Source: a candidate division Zixibacteria bacterium SM23_81
Lineage (GTDB): Bacteria > SM23-81
DNA: 64,000 nucleotides
Reading direction: 5' to 3'
Assembly: GCA_001304015.1 (NCBI GenBank)
Contig: LJUY01000004.1
Location: 1 to 64,000, forward strand
Position numbers and translations under genes: made by a program. Below are positions 24,407 through 33,388 of this stretch, piece by piece. Each line of letters opens with the position of its first letter. Positions within the stretch are counted from its first letter, which is position 1. Below the pieces are notes generated by a model. It was not told the origin of the DNA. It saw only the letters and a list, made by a program, of their open reading frames with translations, and ran no database searches.

Positions 24407-27400
24407 ATGAAACGCTTCTTCCAGTTTTTCGCAGAAAGGCACCTTCTTGCCATCCTCATCACCCTGATGATCCTCCTGCTGGGATATAACACCTTCAGAA
24501 CGATTCGCCGGGATATGTTTCCCGAGGTGGACTTCGGGGAGATGTTCATCAATACGCGCTACCCGGGGGCTTCACCGGAGGACGTGGAGCTGAACGTCAC
24601 CAACAAGATCGAGGAGCAGCTCAAGGAGGTTACCGGCATAAAGACGATGACCTCGGTGTCCATGGAGAACATCTCCTTTGTCGACGTGATCATCGACCCC
24701 AATGCCAAAGACCAGGAAAAGGTTAAAACCGAGGTTCGGGATGCCGTCGGCCGGGTCACGGATCTGCCCGAGGAGGTCACCGACGCACCCCTGGTCACCG
24801 AGCTGAAGACCACCATCTTTCCGGTCATCGAGGTGGGGATTGCCGGAGATTTGCCCTACGCTCAACTTCGTCAAATCGCTAAGGAGCTGGAGAAGAAGCT
24901 GGTCAACGTTCCCGGGGTATCCAGTGTCACCAAGCTCGGCTATCTGGCCCGCGAGATTCAGATCGAAGTTTCTCCCGACGCGATGAGGAAATATCAAATA
25001 CCGCTATGGGAGATCATCGTCGCCGTCCAGGCCCGCAACATCCGCTCCACCGGCGGCTCTTTCGAGTCCTATACTAGCGAGAAAGATCTGGTTACCCTGG
25101 CCCAGTTCGACGACCCCCTGGAGGTGAAAAACGTCATCGTCCGCTCTACCTTCGAGGGTCCTCTTATCCGGGTTAAGGACCTGGCCGTTGTCAAGGATGA
25201 TTTTGAGAACGCCAAGGTGCTCTCACGAATGAACGGCCGGGCAGCCATCTCCTTTCTGGTGAACAAGAAAGAGATGGCCGACGCCATTCGCACGGTGGAC
25301 GCGGTGAAAAAGCTTCTCAATGATGAACGCCAGAGACTTCCGGAAGGCGTCGACATACTGCTCACCGATGACTTCTCCCGCTACGTCCGCAATCGATTCA
25401 GCGTGGTGCAAAACAACGGGCTCATTGGGCTCGCCATGGTATTGATCGTGCTGGGTGTCTTTCTCAATTTCCGGGTGGCTCTCTGGGTGGCCATGGGGAT
25501 TCCGGTGGCTCTGCTGGGTGTCATCTTCCTGCTGCCCCTTTTCGGCGCCTATCTGGACAGCATCGCCCTGGCTGCCATGATCATGGTTATCGGCATCATC
25601 GTCGATGACGCCATCATCATCGCGGAGAACATACAAAAGCACCGGGAACGGGGAGAGCCGCCCTTGAAGTCGGCCGTAGAGGGTATCCAGGAAGTCTACG
25701 GCCCAGTGCTGACCACTATCCTGACCACCTTCATCGCCTTCGCACCGCTGTTTCTGATGACGGGCATTTTGGGGAAGTTCGTCTTCGTCATCCCCCTGGT
25801 CATCAGCCTGGCCCTGTTCGTCTCGCTCATCGAGGCCACCGTTGCTTTGCCGTCCCATCTCATCATGGGGCTGCCCGGGGAGGGCTGCCAACCGGGAAAG
25901 GCCGGCAGCCGGGGATGGTTCCTTCGTCTTCAGGCGCCCTTTCGACGTTTCATCTGTCATATTTTGCGATTTCGCTACATCGTGGTCTTCCTGGCCATTA
26001 TGGCCCTGGCCGCTTCGCTGTGGTACGCCGGTAACTATATGAAATTCAGTTTATTCCCGTCACAGATGGCCGATGAATTCTATATCTTCATCGATCTGCC
26101 GACCGGTTCATCGCTGGCGGCCACCTCCGAGAAGGTCAGGGAGATAGAGGCGTTAGTGATGGACCTGCCCGAGGGAGAGCTGGAATCCTTCAGCACCCGG
26201 ATCGGGGAGAAGGAAGGCTGGTATCAGGTCGGAGAAAACGAGAACTGGGCGGTGGTGTCCGTCAATCTGACCCCCTTCTCGGAGCGAGACCGCAACGCCG
26301 ACCAGATCGTCGAAGAACTTCGCGCCAAAACAGATCAATTGCTCGGTTACGATGAGATCGTCTACTACATCGAGGCCGGGGGTCCTCCGGTGGGGCGGGC
26401 CATCACCCTCAGGGTGGTCGGGTCCGATGACGCCCTGCGGAAATCCCTGGCCGACTCGGTGGTCGCTTACATGGTCTCCTTTGGTGGGATCAAGGACATC
26501 GAGCGGGACGACAAGTTGGGAAAGGAGCAGGTGGAGATCAAGATAAATTACGACAAGCTCTCCCGGCTGGGGCTGACCGTGGCCGATATCGCCCAGAATG
26601 TCCGCATCGCCTATGATGGCCAGACGGTGACCAGCGTGCGCTATGGCGACGAGGATGTGGACTTTCGCGTTCTGTTTCAGGAAAAGGTGCGCACGGGAAC
26701 GAAGTATCTCAGCGACCTTCCCATTCCCAATCAAAGAGGGCGCCTGATACCGCTCAAAGAAGTGGCCTGGTTCCAGGCTGGACCCGGCCCCCAAAACTAC
26801 TATCATTATGATGGCGACCGCGCCATCACCATTACCGCGGATATCGTCAAGGACCAGACCACATCTCTGGAGGCAACTCAGGCTATTTTAAACCACTTCA
26901 AGCTGGACAGTGATTGGCCAGGGATGCGCTTCGAGCTGGGCGGCGAGGCGGAGGAAACCCAGGAGTCCATGGCCAGTCTGGGAAGGGCCTTCCTGGTGGC
27001 CATCATTGGGATCTATTTCATCCTCATCCTGCTGTTCAACAAGCTGACCCAGCCCCTCATGGTCATGACGGCCATTCCCTTTGGCATCGCCGGCGTCATC
27101 TTCGCTTTCGCTCTGCACGGCGAGGCTCTGGGATTTGTGGCCATCATGGGCATCATCGGCCTGGGAGGTGTGGTGGTCAACGACTCCCTGGTGCTGGTAA
27201 GCCATATCAACCGGCTTCAGGTCCAGATGCCCAATGAGGATATCAAAAAGGTAGTCGCCCGAGGGTCCGCAGACCGTTTGCGGGCCGTCGTCCTAACCAC
27301 TCTGACGACCGTGGGAGGGGTTCTGCCCTTGGCCTATGGATTCGGCGGCACTGACCCTTATATGGCTCCCATGTGTCTGGCGCTGGCCTACGGCCTTCTG

Positions 27401-27547
27401 TGCGCCACGCCCATTACCCTGGTCCTGGTTCCCAGCCTGTATGTCATTCGTTATGATGTCGGGTCCATCCTGCTGCGACTGGGCGAGAAGTTGGGTATCA
27501 AGCGAGAATGCCCAGAGCCCGAAACTTCTTCTGAGGAATCCAAATGA
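24407..27547 (+). CDS. RND-family efflux pump inner membrane subunit (AcrB/HAE type)
   Basis: The 1046-residue protein has the RND architecture of two halves, each with one helix, a large periplasmic loop and five to six helices. The fourth helix carries the proton-relay pair in IMVIGIIVDDAIIIAENI, and the N-terminus has YNTFRTIRRDMFPEVDFGEMFINTRYPGASPEDVE. It exports hydrophobic compounds or metals using the proton gradient, with TolC upstream. AAGGAGC precedes the ATG. No membrane fusion protein gene is in the window, so an adaptor must be supplied elsewhere or the pump works without it. Confidence 0.93.
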   Translation: MKRFFQFFAERHLLAILITLMILLLGYNTFRTIRRDMFPEVDFGEMFINTRYPGASPEDVELNVTNKIEEQLKEVTGIKTMTSVSMENISFVDVIIDPNAKDQEKVKTEVRDAVGRVTDLPEEVTDAPLVTELKTTIFPVIEVGIAGDLPYAQLRQIAKELEKKLVNVPGVSSVTKLGYLAREIQIEVSPDAMRKYQIPLWEIIVAVQARNIRSTGGSFESYTSEKDLVTLAQFDDPLEVKNVIVRSTFEGPLIRVKDLAVVKDDFENAKVLSRMNGRAAISFLVNKKEMADAIRTVDAVKKLLNDERQRLPEGVDILLTDDFSRYVRNRFSVVQNNGLIGLAMVLIVLGVFLNFRVALWVAMGIPVALLGVIFLLPLFGAYLDSIALAAMIMVIGIIVDDAIIIAENIQKHRERGEPPLKSAVEGIQEVYGPVLTTILTTFIAFAPLFLMTGILGKFVFVIPLVISLALFVSLIEATVALPSHLIMGLPGEGCQPGKAGSRGWFLRLQAPFRRFICHILRFRYIVVFLAIMALAASLWYAGNYMKFSLFPSQMADEFYIFIDLPTGSSLAATSEKVREIEALVMDLPEGELESFSTRIGEKEGWYQVGENENWAVVSVNLTPFSERDRNADQIVEELRAKTDQLLGYDEIVYYIEAGGPPVGRAITLRVVGSDDALRKSLADSVVAYMVSFGGIKDIERDDKLGKEQVEIKINYDKLSRLGLTVADIAQNVRIAYDGQTVTSVRYGDEDVDFRVLFQEKVRTGTKYLSDLPIPNQRGRLIPLKEVAWFQAGPGPQNYYHYDGDRAITITADIVKDQTTSLEATQAILNHFKLDSDWPGMRFELGGEAEETQESMASLGRAFLVAIIGIYFILILLFNKLTQPLMVMTAIPFGIAGVIFAFALHGEALGFVAIMGIIGLGGVVVNDSLVLVSHINRLQVQMPNEDIKKVVARGSADRLRAVVLTTLTTVGGVLPLAYGFGGTDPYMAPMCLALAYGLLCATPITLVLVPSLYVIRYDVGSILLRLGEKLGIKRECPEPETSSEESK

Positions 27548-27801
27548 GAAAATGGGCATCTTTTTGCTTAATCTTGTTGACCGTTTTTGTCTCTTTTTCC
27601 AGGCCGGCCGATTCGCAAAAGCTCCTTGAGTACGTAGCGCAAGGCGACACCTTGGCTCAGAATAGAAGCGCCCTCCTTTTCCCTCGATACTTTCCTGTTC
27701 GCTGGAGGCTAGAATCGGTTTTGGAGCCGGGGCGGATTATTTTTTTCAAAGATGCTGGACAGCGCCGTTACCCAAAGAGCGTGAGCAACATCTTGCCATG
27801 A
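27544..27801 (+). CDS. Short secreted protein of unknown function, or truncated gene
   Basis: The 85-residue ORF begins with the RND stop overlapping its ATG (ATGA). It has a clear signal peptide (FCLILLTVFVSFSRPADS) and then a short mature part of about 60 residues with no recognised motif. It may be a real small periplasmic partner of the pump or the surviving 5' end of a longer gene. The next 150 bp shows no continuation in another frame that could be identified. Confidence 0.45.
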   Translation: MRKWASFCLILLTVFVSFSRPADSQKLLEYVAQGDTLAQNRSALLFPRYFPVRWRLESVLEPGRIIFFKDAGQRRYPKSVSNILP

Positions 27802-27954
27802 TCGAGACTGGGTCCCACCAGTGTCTTGATTGACTCAGCCTCTCCTTCCCTTCGATTTCGCTCATGTCACAAATTTCTTCTGGATTTCATTCTACACAGA
27901 ACGTATTTTGAGGCCGATATTGATCCTGCCAAATGGAAGTAAAACCTTCCGAGA

Positions 27955-28434
27955 ATGATCTTGAAACAGAAACCAGCCCAGTTGAGAACATACTGGAAGA
28001 ATTACTTCTTTCAGAGCCTTTTTGCCGGCCTGTCAGTGTTTGTATTGTTGGTCGTCCTGCACATGCGGAACATCGTGGTGGTGGCCTCCATCGGATCGAC
28101 GGCCTTCATCATCTTCACCATGCCCCGGGAAATAACGGCTAAGGCAATAAACGTCATCGGCGGACACATGGTGGGTTTCGCTTGCGGGGCGCTGTGCGCT
28201 CTGATCCCAAACTCCTATTATTTTCCGCCCGCTCTGAGTTATTCCGTCGCGGTGGGCCTGTCCATTTTCATCATGGTGGTCACCGACAGCGAACACCCAC
28301 CGGCGGCCGGAACGGCTTTGGGCGTGGCTATCTCTGGTTTTTCCTGGCAGGTGTTCATCTCCCTGGTCATCAGCGTGGTCACCCTCTCTTTGATCCATCA
28401 CTTCTTCAAGGCACATCTGAAAGATTTGGTATGA
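27955..28434 (+). CDS. HPP family integral membrane protein
   Basis: The 159-residue protein has four hydrophobic segments and the family motif in DSEHPPAAGTALGVAI. HPP proteins are small membrane proteins; some plant and cyanobacterial members transport nitrite. The substrate here is unknown. Its start has no strong ribosome site. It ends 31 bp before the kinase-like gene. Confidence 0.85.
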   Translation: MILKQKPAQLRTYWKNYFFQSLFAGLSVFVLLVVLHMRNIVVVASIGSTAFIIFTMPREITAKAINVIGGHMVGFACGALCALIPNSYYFPPALSYSVAVGLSIFIMVVTDSEHPPAAGTALGVAISGFSWQVFISLVISVVTLSLIHHFFKAHLKDLV

Positions 28435-28465
28435 GAAATCCCGGATGAGATAGGAATGCTTTCAA

Positions 28466-29107
28466 ATGCCCCCGAAACTGCCGCCCAAGCTCTGTCCCAA
28501 GATCATCCTGGAAGGCACCCGGCTGACGCATAAGACCGACATCGCCTTTAAGCTGAATGAACATCCGCAGATTGTTGGGCCTCGCAAATACCGCTACCAC
28601 GCTCCTATTATTTCCGCTGAATGGTGTGGATTCACGAATTTTCCCTGGGGGCGTGGGCTGATAAACTTCGAGCCACAGGAAGAAGAGATGGCCATGGAGA
28701 CGTATCGAACCTGGGCCAGATTGTTCGAATTGCTCAAGTATTACTCCTGGATTGTGGACCGATTTCACCTTTCAACGATCGTCTACCAATTACGCCAGGG
28801 ACGTCACTATGACTTCAAATGGCTGGAGGAGCGATTGGCACCCCTGGGTTTTTGTATTGTTTTCTGTACCCGGACGAAGGAATCATTCGCACGAGCCAGA
28901 GAGAAACGCGTGAAAATCTCCGGCGAACCAAAGCAATACGGCGACTTAAGCGTTTTCATCGAGGAGCAGGAGAAGTTTCGAAAGGCCCTCTCGACATCAA
29001 CTTTGCCTCATCTCGAGGTGGACATGTCCAACGATGATGTCGAATTGGCCTGCCAGACGATTGCGGACTGGTTGAAAGAAAATGATCTGCTGAGATTCCG
29101 TACTTGA
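28466..29107 (+). CDS. dNMP/thymidylate-kinase-like P-loop protein with altered Walker A
   Basis: The 213-residue protein has a phosphate loop KIILEGTRLTHKT in which the second glycine of GxxxxGK[ST] is replaced by His22 (Gly17, Lys23, Thr24 kept). The motif DRFHLSTIVY is typical of the nucleobase-binding DRxxLS region of deoxynucleoside monophosphate kinases. A LID-like region ARAREKRVKISGEPKQYGDL carries several basic residues. Activity is plausible but the loop change makes it uncertain. It lies between the HPP gene and the ABC transporter genes. Confidence 0.7.
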   Translation: MPPKLPPKLCPKIILEGTRLTHKTDIAFKLNEHPQIVGPRKYRYHAPIISAEWCGFTNFPWGRGLINFEPQEEEMAMETYRTWARLFELLKYYSWIVDRFHLSTIVYQLRQGRHYDFKWLEERLAPLGFCIVFCTRTKESFARAREKRVKISGEPKQYGDLSVFIEEQEKFRKALSTSTLPHLEVDMSNDDVELACQTIADWLKENDLLRFRT

Positions 29108-29177
29108 TGGAAGCTCCACAAAATAGATGAATCGCTATCTTTGCCCAGGCGGATCTCTGTCTGTTTGGATACTTCAC

Positions 29178-30818
29178 ATGATCTGCAAAAAACCCTTCAT
29201 GCTGATCTTCGTCACGGCCTGCCTGGTCCTATCCTGCCGCTCAGGCCAACGGGCCACACCGTCATCAGCGGACACCGGACCTCGCCGCGGCGGCAAGATC
29301 GTCCTCCTTTCCCAGAACGGGCCCGACTATTTGGACCCCGCACTGGCCTATTTGTCGACATCCTGGGAGATCCTGCCGGCGGTGTACAACGGTCTGCTTA
29401 GCTATGTGAAAGCCGCGGGCGCCGAAGGACTGGACCTAATTCCTGATCTAGCCGCAGATATGCCCGTCGTATCGTCGGATGGTCGAACATACACCTTCGT
29501 CATCAAAGATGACATCCTCTTCGGTCCTCCGCTGAGCCGCCAGGTGAGGGCTGCTGATTTCAAGTATTCCATTGAACGACTATTCAGATTGAACTCGCCG
29601 GGAGTGGGCTTCTACATGAACATTCGAGGGGCGGCGGAGATAAGCAGCGGGAGGGCTGACCACATCGAGGGAATCGAGATCTGGGGCGACACGCTTACGT
29701 TCCATCTTCTGGAACCAGATGCCGTCTTTCTCAACAAGCTGGCTATGCCCTTCACGTACGTCGTGCCCAGGGAGGTGGCCGAGGACCATCCCCAGGACTA
29801 CTCGCAGCACAGTGTGGCCACAGGTCCATACATGATCGCGCAATATGTGCCTCGCCGGCGCATCATCCTGGTGCGAAATCCGAATTATTCCGGCCATGAG
29901 GGCTATGTCGACACCCTGGAGATCCAGCTGGGCGCGAACACACTCAATGCGGTGGCCAAGATCAAGAAGGATCAGGCTGATCTGTTGCTGGACGTTTTGC
30001 CACCATCGGAGATACCCCGCCTCAAGGGAGATCCTCGCTATGAGAATCAGCTGAAAATCTCACCCATTGGCTCCCTGTATTATATTTTCATGAACTTGCA
30101 AGTAGAGCCCTTCGACGACCTCAGGGTCCGACAGGCGGTGTGCTATGCCATCGATAAAGGAGCGCTGCTAAAGGTGTGGTCCGGCCAGGGAACCATCGCC
30201 CACGAAATTATTCCACCGGAGTTCCCAGCCTTCGAGGCCCTGAATCTTTATCCCGGACCGAATCTGGAGAAGGCAAGGGAGCTGCTGGCTGAGGCCGGCT
30301 ATCCTAAAGGCTTCAAGACCGATTTTTATGCCAGCAATTTGGATCCCAACCCGCGGGCAGCTGAGGTGGTCCAGGCTCAACTCAGGCAGGTGGGCATCCG
30401 GACCACCATTAGGCTTTTCGACTCTTCCGTCTACTACCAGCTCCTCGGCCGACCGGCTGAGAACATCCCCATGGGACTCACCGGCTGGTACCAGGATTAT
30501 CCGGACCCCTCCAATTTCATCGACGTCCTGTTCAACGGAAACCGGATTACGGCGGTGAGGAACAACAACGTCTCTCACTATGACAACTTAGAGGTCAACC
30601 GGCTCATAGAAAAAACGCTGATCTCGATGGATCCCGAGACCAGGAAACAGAACTGGCGCCGCCTGGATCGGATGATCAATGCCGATGCCCCTATCGTGCC
30701 CTATCTCCACTTCACCAACCACGCTTTCATCAGTAGCCGACTGGGTGGTTACATTTACCACCCCAGCGTTGGCACCCTTTTGACCCGACTCTATCTGAAA
30801 GAACGAGCCCGCCTGTGA
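29178..30818 (+). CDS. ABC transporter substrate-binding lipoprotein, peptide/nickel family (SBP_bac_5)
   Basis: The protein has about 546 residues. The start at 29178 gives a signal peptide (FMLIFVTACLVLSC) with a lipobox ending in Cys at about 20; an upstream ATG at 29127 would add 17 unlikely residues. The body has the family features YLDPALAYLSTSWEILPAVYNGL, TYTFVIKDDILF, DLRVRQAVCYAIDK and TGWYQDYPDPSNFIDVLF. It should bind oligopeptides or similar ligands in the periplasm. The downstream permease starts within its stop codon. No ATPase gene is nearby. Confidence 0.9.
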   Translation: MICKKPFMLIFVTACLVLSCRSGQRATPSSADTGPRRGGKIVLLSQNGPDYLDPALAYLSTSWEILPAVYNGLLSYVKAAGAEGLDLIPDLAADMPVVSSDGRTYTFVIKDDILFGPPLSRQVRAADFKYSIERLFRLNSPGVGFYMNIRGAAEISSGRADHIEGIEIWGDTLTFHLLEPDAVFLNKLAMPFTYVVPREVAEDHPQDYSQHSVATGPYMIAQYVPRRRIILVRNPNYSGHEGYVDTLEIQLGANTLNAVAKIKKDQADLLLDVLPPSEIPRLKGDPRYENQLKISPIGSLYYIFMNLQVEPFDDLRVRQAVCYAIDKGALLKVWSGQGTIAHEIIPPEFPAFEALNLYPGPNLEKARELLAEAGYPKGFKTDFYASNLDPNPRAAEVVQAQLRQVGIRTTIRLFDSSVYYQLLGRPAENIPMGLTGWYQDYPDPSNFIDVLFNGNRITAVRNNNVSHYDNLEVNRLIEKTLISMDPETRKQNWRRLDRMINADAPIVPYLHFTNHAFISSRLGGYIYHPSVGTLLTRLYLKERARL

Positions 30819-31759
30819 CAGATCCTGATAAACATTCTCATGATCTTTTGCTGCCGAACTTGAGCTTCCGGTGGCACGCCTGGCGGCGTTTTCGTCGAGA
30901 CCGTCTGGCCATCGCCGGGGGGATCTTCATTCTCTTCCTCATGGTCATTTCAGCGGCTGCTCCTCTGGTGGTCAAATACGGCACTCGGCACTCGCCATTT
31001 CAGCAGCACATGATGGACAAGATCACCGTGGGAAGAGGCCAGTTGGATGTCGTTGACGACGATGGGCTGCCGATGGGACCCAACAGGGTGTTTCTCTTGG
31101 GAGCGGATCTCACCGGCCGTGACGTGCTCAGCCGGGTCATCTACGGCGGGAGAGTTTCCCTGCTGGTGGCTCTGCTGGCCACAGGTGTTTCTTTGGTTAT
31201 AGGACTCATCTGGGGCACTGTGGCCGCCTACTACGGCAGTTTCGTCGACGCGGCTCTCTCTCGGCTCATGGAGCTGATGATGGCTTTCCCCATATTACTT
31301 TTGGCCATCGCCTTGGCTTCGGCAATGCAATCCAGCAGCCTGTTGGTGGTCATCCTGATCATCGGTTTCGTCAATTGGACTTATATCGGACGCATCGTGC
31401 GGGGACAGGTGCTTTCTCTCAGAAAACGCGAGTTCGTGGAGGCGGCGCGAGCTCTGGGGGCCGGAGACGTGCACATCATGTTCCGGGTCATTCTTCCTAA
31501 CCTGGTGGCGCCCCTCATCGTTTACTCTACTCTGGCCGTTGCCGGAAACATCCTTTTTGAGACGGCTTTGAGTTTTTTGGGTTTAGGTGTTCAGCCTCCC
31601 ACGCCAAGCTGGGGGAATATGATCCGCGAGGGCATGAGCTATTATAATGTGGCCTGGTGGATCACCGCTTTTCCCGGCCTGGCCATTCTGCTGACAGTGC
31701 TGGCTTTCAATCTTTTAGGAGATGGACTACGCGATGCTTTGGATCCCAGGTTGAAGTGA
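30815..31759 (+). CDS. ABC transporter permease, DppC/OppC type
   Basis: The 314-residue protein starts at a GTG overlapping the stop of the binding-protein gene. The N-terminal tail RFRRDRLAIAGG and the DppC N-terminal domain precede about six membrane helices. The EAA loop reads EAARALGAGDVHIMFRVILPN, followed by LSFLGLGVQPPTPSWGNM, which is diagnostic of DppC-type subunits. It pairs with the DppB-type subunit at 32337, from which it is separated by a four-helix-bundle cassette. Confidence 0.93.
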   Translation: MTDPDKHSHDLLLPNLSFRWHAWRRFRRDRLAIAGGIFILFLMVISAAAPLVVKYGTRHSPFQQHMMDKITVGRGQLDVVDDDGLPMGPNRVFLLGADLTGRDVLSRVIYGGRVSLLVALLATGVSLVIGLIWGTVAAYYGSFVDAALSRLMELMMAFPILLLAIALASAMQSSSLLVVILIIGFVNWTYIGRIVRGQVLSLRKREFVEAARALGAGDVHIMFRVILPNLVAPLIVYSTLAVAGNILFETALSFLGLGVQPPTPSWGNMIREGMSYYNVAWWITAFPGLAILLTVLAFNLLGDGLRDALDPRLK

Positions 31760-31790
31760 GTGGCTTGCCGTGACTGTGTCCATGAACAAA

Positions 31791-31863
31791 GTTTAGAGAA
31801 TTGAGCGAGTTAGGCGAGTTGAGAGAGTTAGAAAAATTAAAAGAGTTAGGACAGTTTACAGAG
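31791..31863. repeat. Left repeat arm of the second four-helix-bundle cassette
   Basis: It is a run of about 9-bp units of the form GAGTTAGGC / GAGTTGAGA / GAGTTAGAA. It contains GCGAGTTGAGAGAGTTA (31814-31830), repeated directly on the right with one change. Its last 23 bases (31841-31863) are repeated in inverted form on the right with two changes. Confidence 0.75.
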
Positions 31864-32225
31864 TGAAAATAAATAAACTCGAGGATATTGAGGCTTGGCA
31901 GAGGGCTAGGAAATTAGTACAGGAGATATATCGAATTACTGCTCGAGATGGGTTCTCAAAGGACTTTGGACTGAGGGATCAAATTCGGCGTGCGGCTGTT
32001 TCCATCATGTCATCGATCGCCGAGGGATTTGGTAGACGTTCAAACCGCGAATTCGCGAACTTTCTGAACTATTCTCACGGATCTACCGCCGAGGTTCAAT
32101 CTCATTTTTACGTCGCGCTTGACCAGAGTTATATCGAGAAGAAGACTTTCAATTCTCTATACAAACAGTGTGATGAAATATCTCGTATGGTGTTATCCCT
32201 CAGTAAATATCTTCGTAAAAAGTAA
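31863..32225 (+). CDS. Four-helix-bundle protein (23S rRNA intervening-sequence / Avd-like family), copy 2
   Basis: The 120-residue protein has full family length: KLEDIEAWQRARKLVQEIYRIT, then LRDQIRRAAVSIMSSIAEGFGRRSNREFANFLNYSHGSTAEVQSHF, then helices ending LSKYLRKK. This is the closer match to the family consensus of the two copies. It starts at a GTG immediately after the left repeat arm and shares no close identity with copy 1. It sits between the two permease genes of one ABC transporter, in the same direction. Confidence 0.88.
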   Translation: MKINKLEDIEAWQRARKLVQEIYRITARDGFSKDFGLRDQIRRAAVSIMSSIAEGFGRRSNREFANFLNYSHGSTAEVQSHFYVALDQSYIEKKTFNSLYKQCDEISRMVLSLSKYLRKK

Positions 32226-32230
32226 ATTCA

Positions 32231-32328
32231 GCGAGTTGAGTGAGTTAAGCGAGTTAAGAACTAAGGAAATCCTATGATGATAATCTCTGCAAACTCTCCA
32301 AACTCTCTAAACTCTCCTAACTCTTAGG
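32231..32328. repeat. Right repeat arm of the second four-helix-bundle cassette
   Basis: The first half (32231-32257) runs in the same sense as the left arm (GCGAGTTGAGTGAGTTA). The second half (32284-32328) is the opposite sense, CTCTCCAAACTCTCTAAACTC-like. Bases 32303-32325 match the reverse complement of 31841-31863 at 21 of 23 positions. Confidence 0.75.
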
Positions 32329-32336
32329 TCCAAACC

Positions 32337-33284
32337 ATGACCGCCTATCTTCTCCGTCGTCTGATATGGGTAGTGCTGCTGCTGGCGGGGGTCTCACTGG
32401 CGACCTTCGTCATTTTCTTTCAAATTCCCTCAAACCCCGCCGAGCTGGTGGCCGGGAAGAATGCCACCCCTGAAATGATCGCAAACATCGAACGGCGTCT
32501 GGGCCTTGATCAACCGTGGTACGTCCAATACTGGCGATTTCTCCATCGAGCAATACGGGGGGACCTAGGATTCTCTTATATTACCCAACAGGAGGTTGCC
32601 CCCATCCTGCTGGCTGCCTTCCCCGTCACCCTCTCGTTGGCCATTGGTGCGGCCATCATCTGGCTGGCCATTGGTATCCCCATCGGTGTCCTGTCGGCCC
32701 TCAAGCCCCGTTCGCTGCCAGACCGGCTGGCCATGATCTTCGCCCTTGTGGGCATCTCTACCCCCGTCTTCTGGCTGGGTCTGGTTATGCTCAAGGTTTT
32801 CGCCGACACCTTGGGCTGCTTTCCTTTGGGCGATTATATGGAGATCTCCCGAGGGGGTTTTTTCTCTTGGATGCATCATTTGATTTTGCCTTGGATTACC
32901 CTGGCTTTCCTCTATGCCGGATGGTATGCCAGGATGACTCGCGCCAACATGCTGGAGACGCTGGGTGAGGATTACGTCCGCACCGCTCGGGCCAAGGGCC
33001 TGGCCGAAGGAAAAGTGGTCTTCAAGCACGTCTTGCGCAACTCCCTGACTCCAGTGGTAACCATGTTCGGCATGGATCTGGGTTATCTCCTCGGCGGCGC
33101 CGTGTTGACGGAGACGGTCTTTGGCCTCCCCGGCATCGGCGGACTGGCCTGGAGAGCCATTCAGCAGCGTGATCTGCCCATGGTGATGGGTGCGGTGGTC
33201 TTCGCTGCCGTGTTCATCATTTTGGCCAATCTAGTAGTTGATCTTTTCTACGCGGTTTTGGACCCCAGAGTACGCTATCGCTGA
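32337..33284 (+). CDS. ABC transporter permease, DppB/OppB type
   Basis: The 315-residue protein begins MTAYLLRRLIWVVLLLAGVS. It has the family region NIERRLGLDQPWYVQYWRFLHRAIRGDLGFSY, six helices, and an EAA loop EDYVRTARAKGLAEGKVVFKHVLRNSLTPV followed by GAVLTETVFGLPGIGGLAW. It forms the membrane channel with the DppC-type subunit. The usual gene order is B before C; here C comes first and the cassette lies between. No DppD/DppF ATPase genes follow. Confidence 0.93.
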   Translation: MTAYLLRRLIWVVLLLAGVSLATFVIFFQIPSNPAELVAGKNATPEMIANIERRLGLDQPWYVQYWRFLHRAIRGDLGFSYITQQEVAPILLAAFPVTLSLAIGAAIIWLAIGIPIGVLSALKPRSLPDRLAMIFALVGISTPVFWLGLVMLKVFADTLGCFPLGDYMEISRGGFFSWMHHLILPWITLAFLYAGWYARMTRANMLETLGEDYVRTARAKGLAEGKVVFKHVLRNSLTPVVTMFGMDLGYLLGGAVLTETVFGLPGIGGLAWRAIQQRDLPMVMGAVVFAAVFIILANLVVDLFYAVLDPRVRYR

Positions 33285-33388
33285 TGAATTTTTCCCTAAA
33301 AGTGGTTGACAAAACCCATAGGACTTAATATTTTATCACTACCTTTGAGACCAAAGATTTTCGATAGCGGGTTTTTGCCACCAGAATT

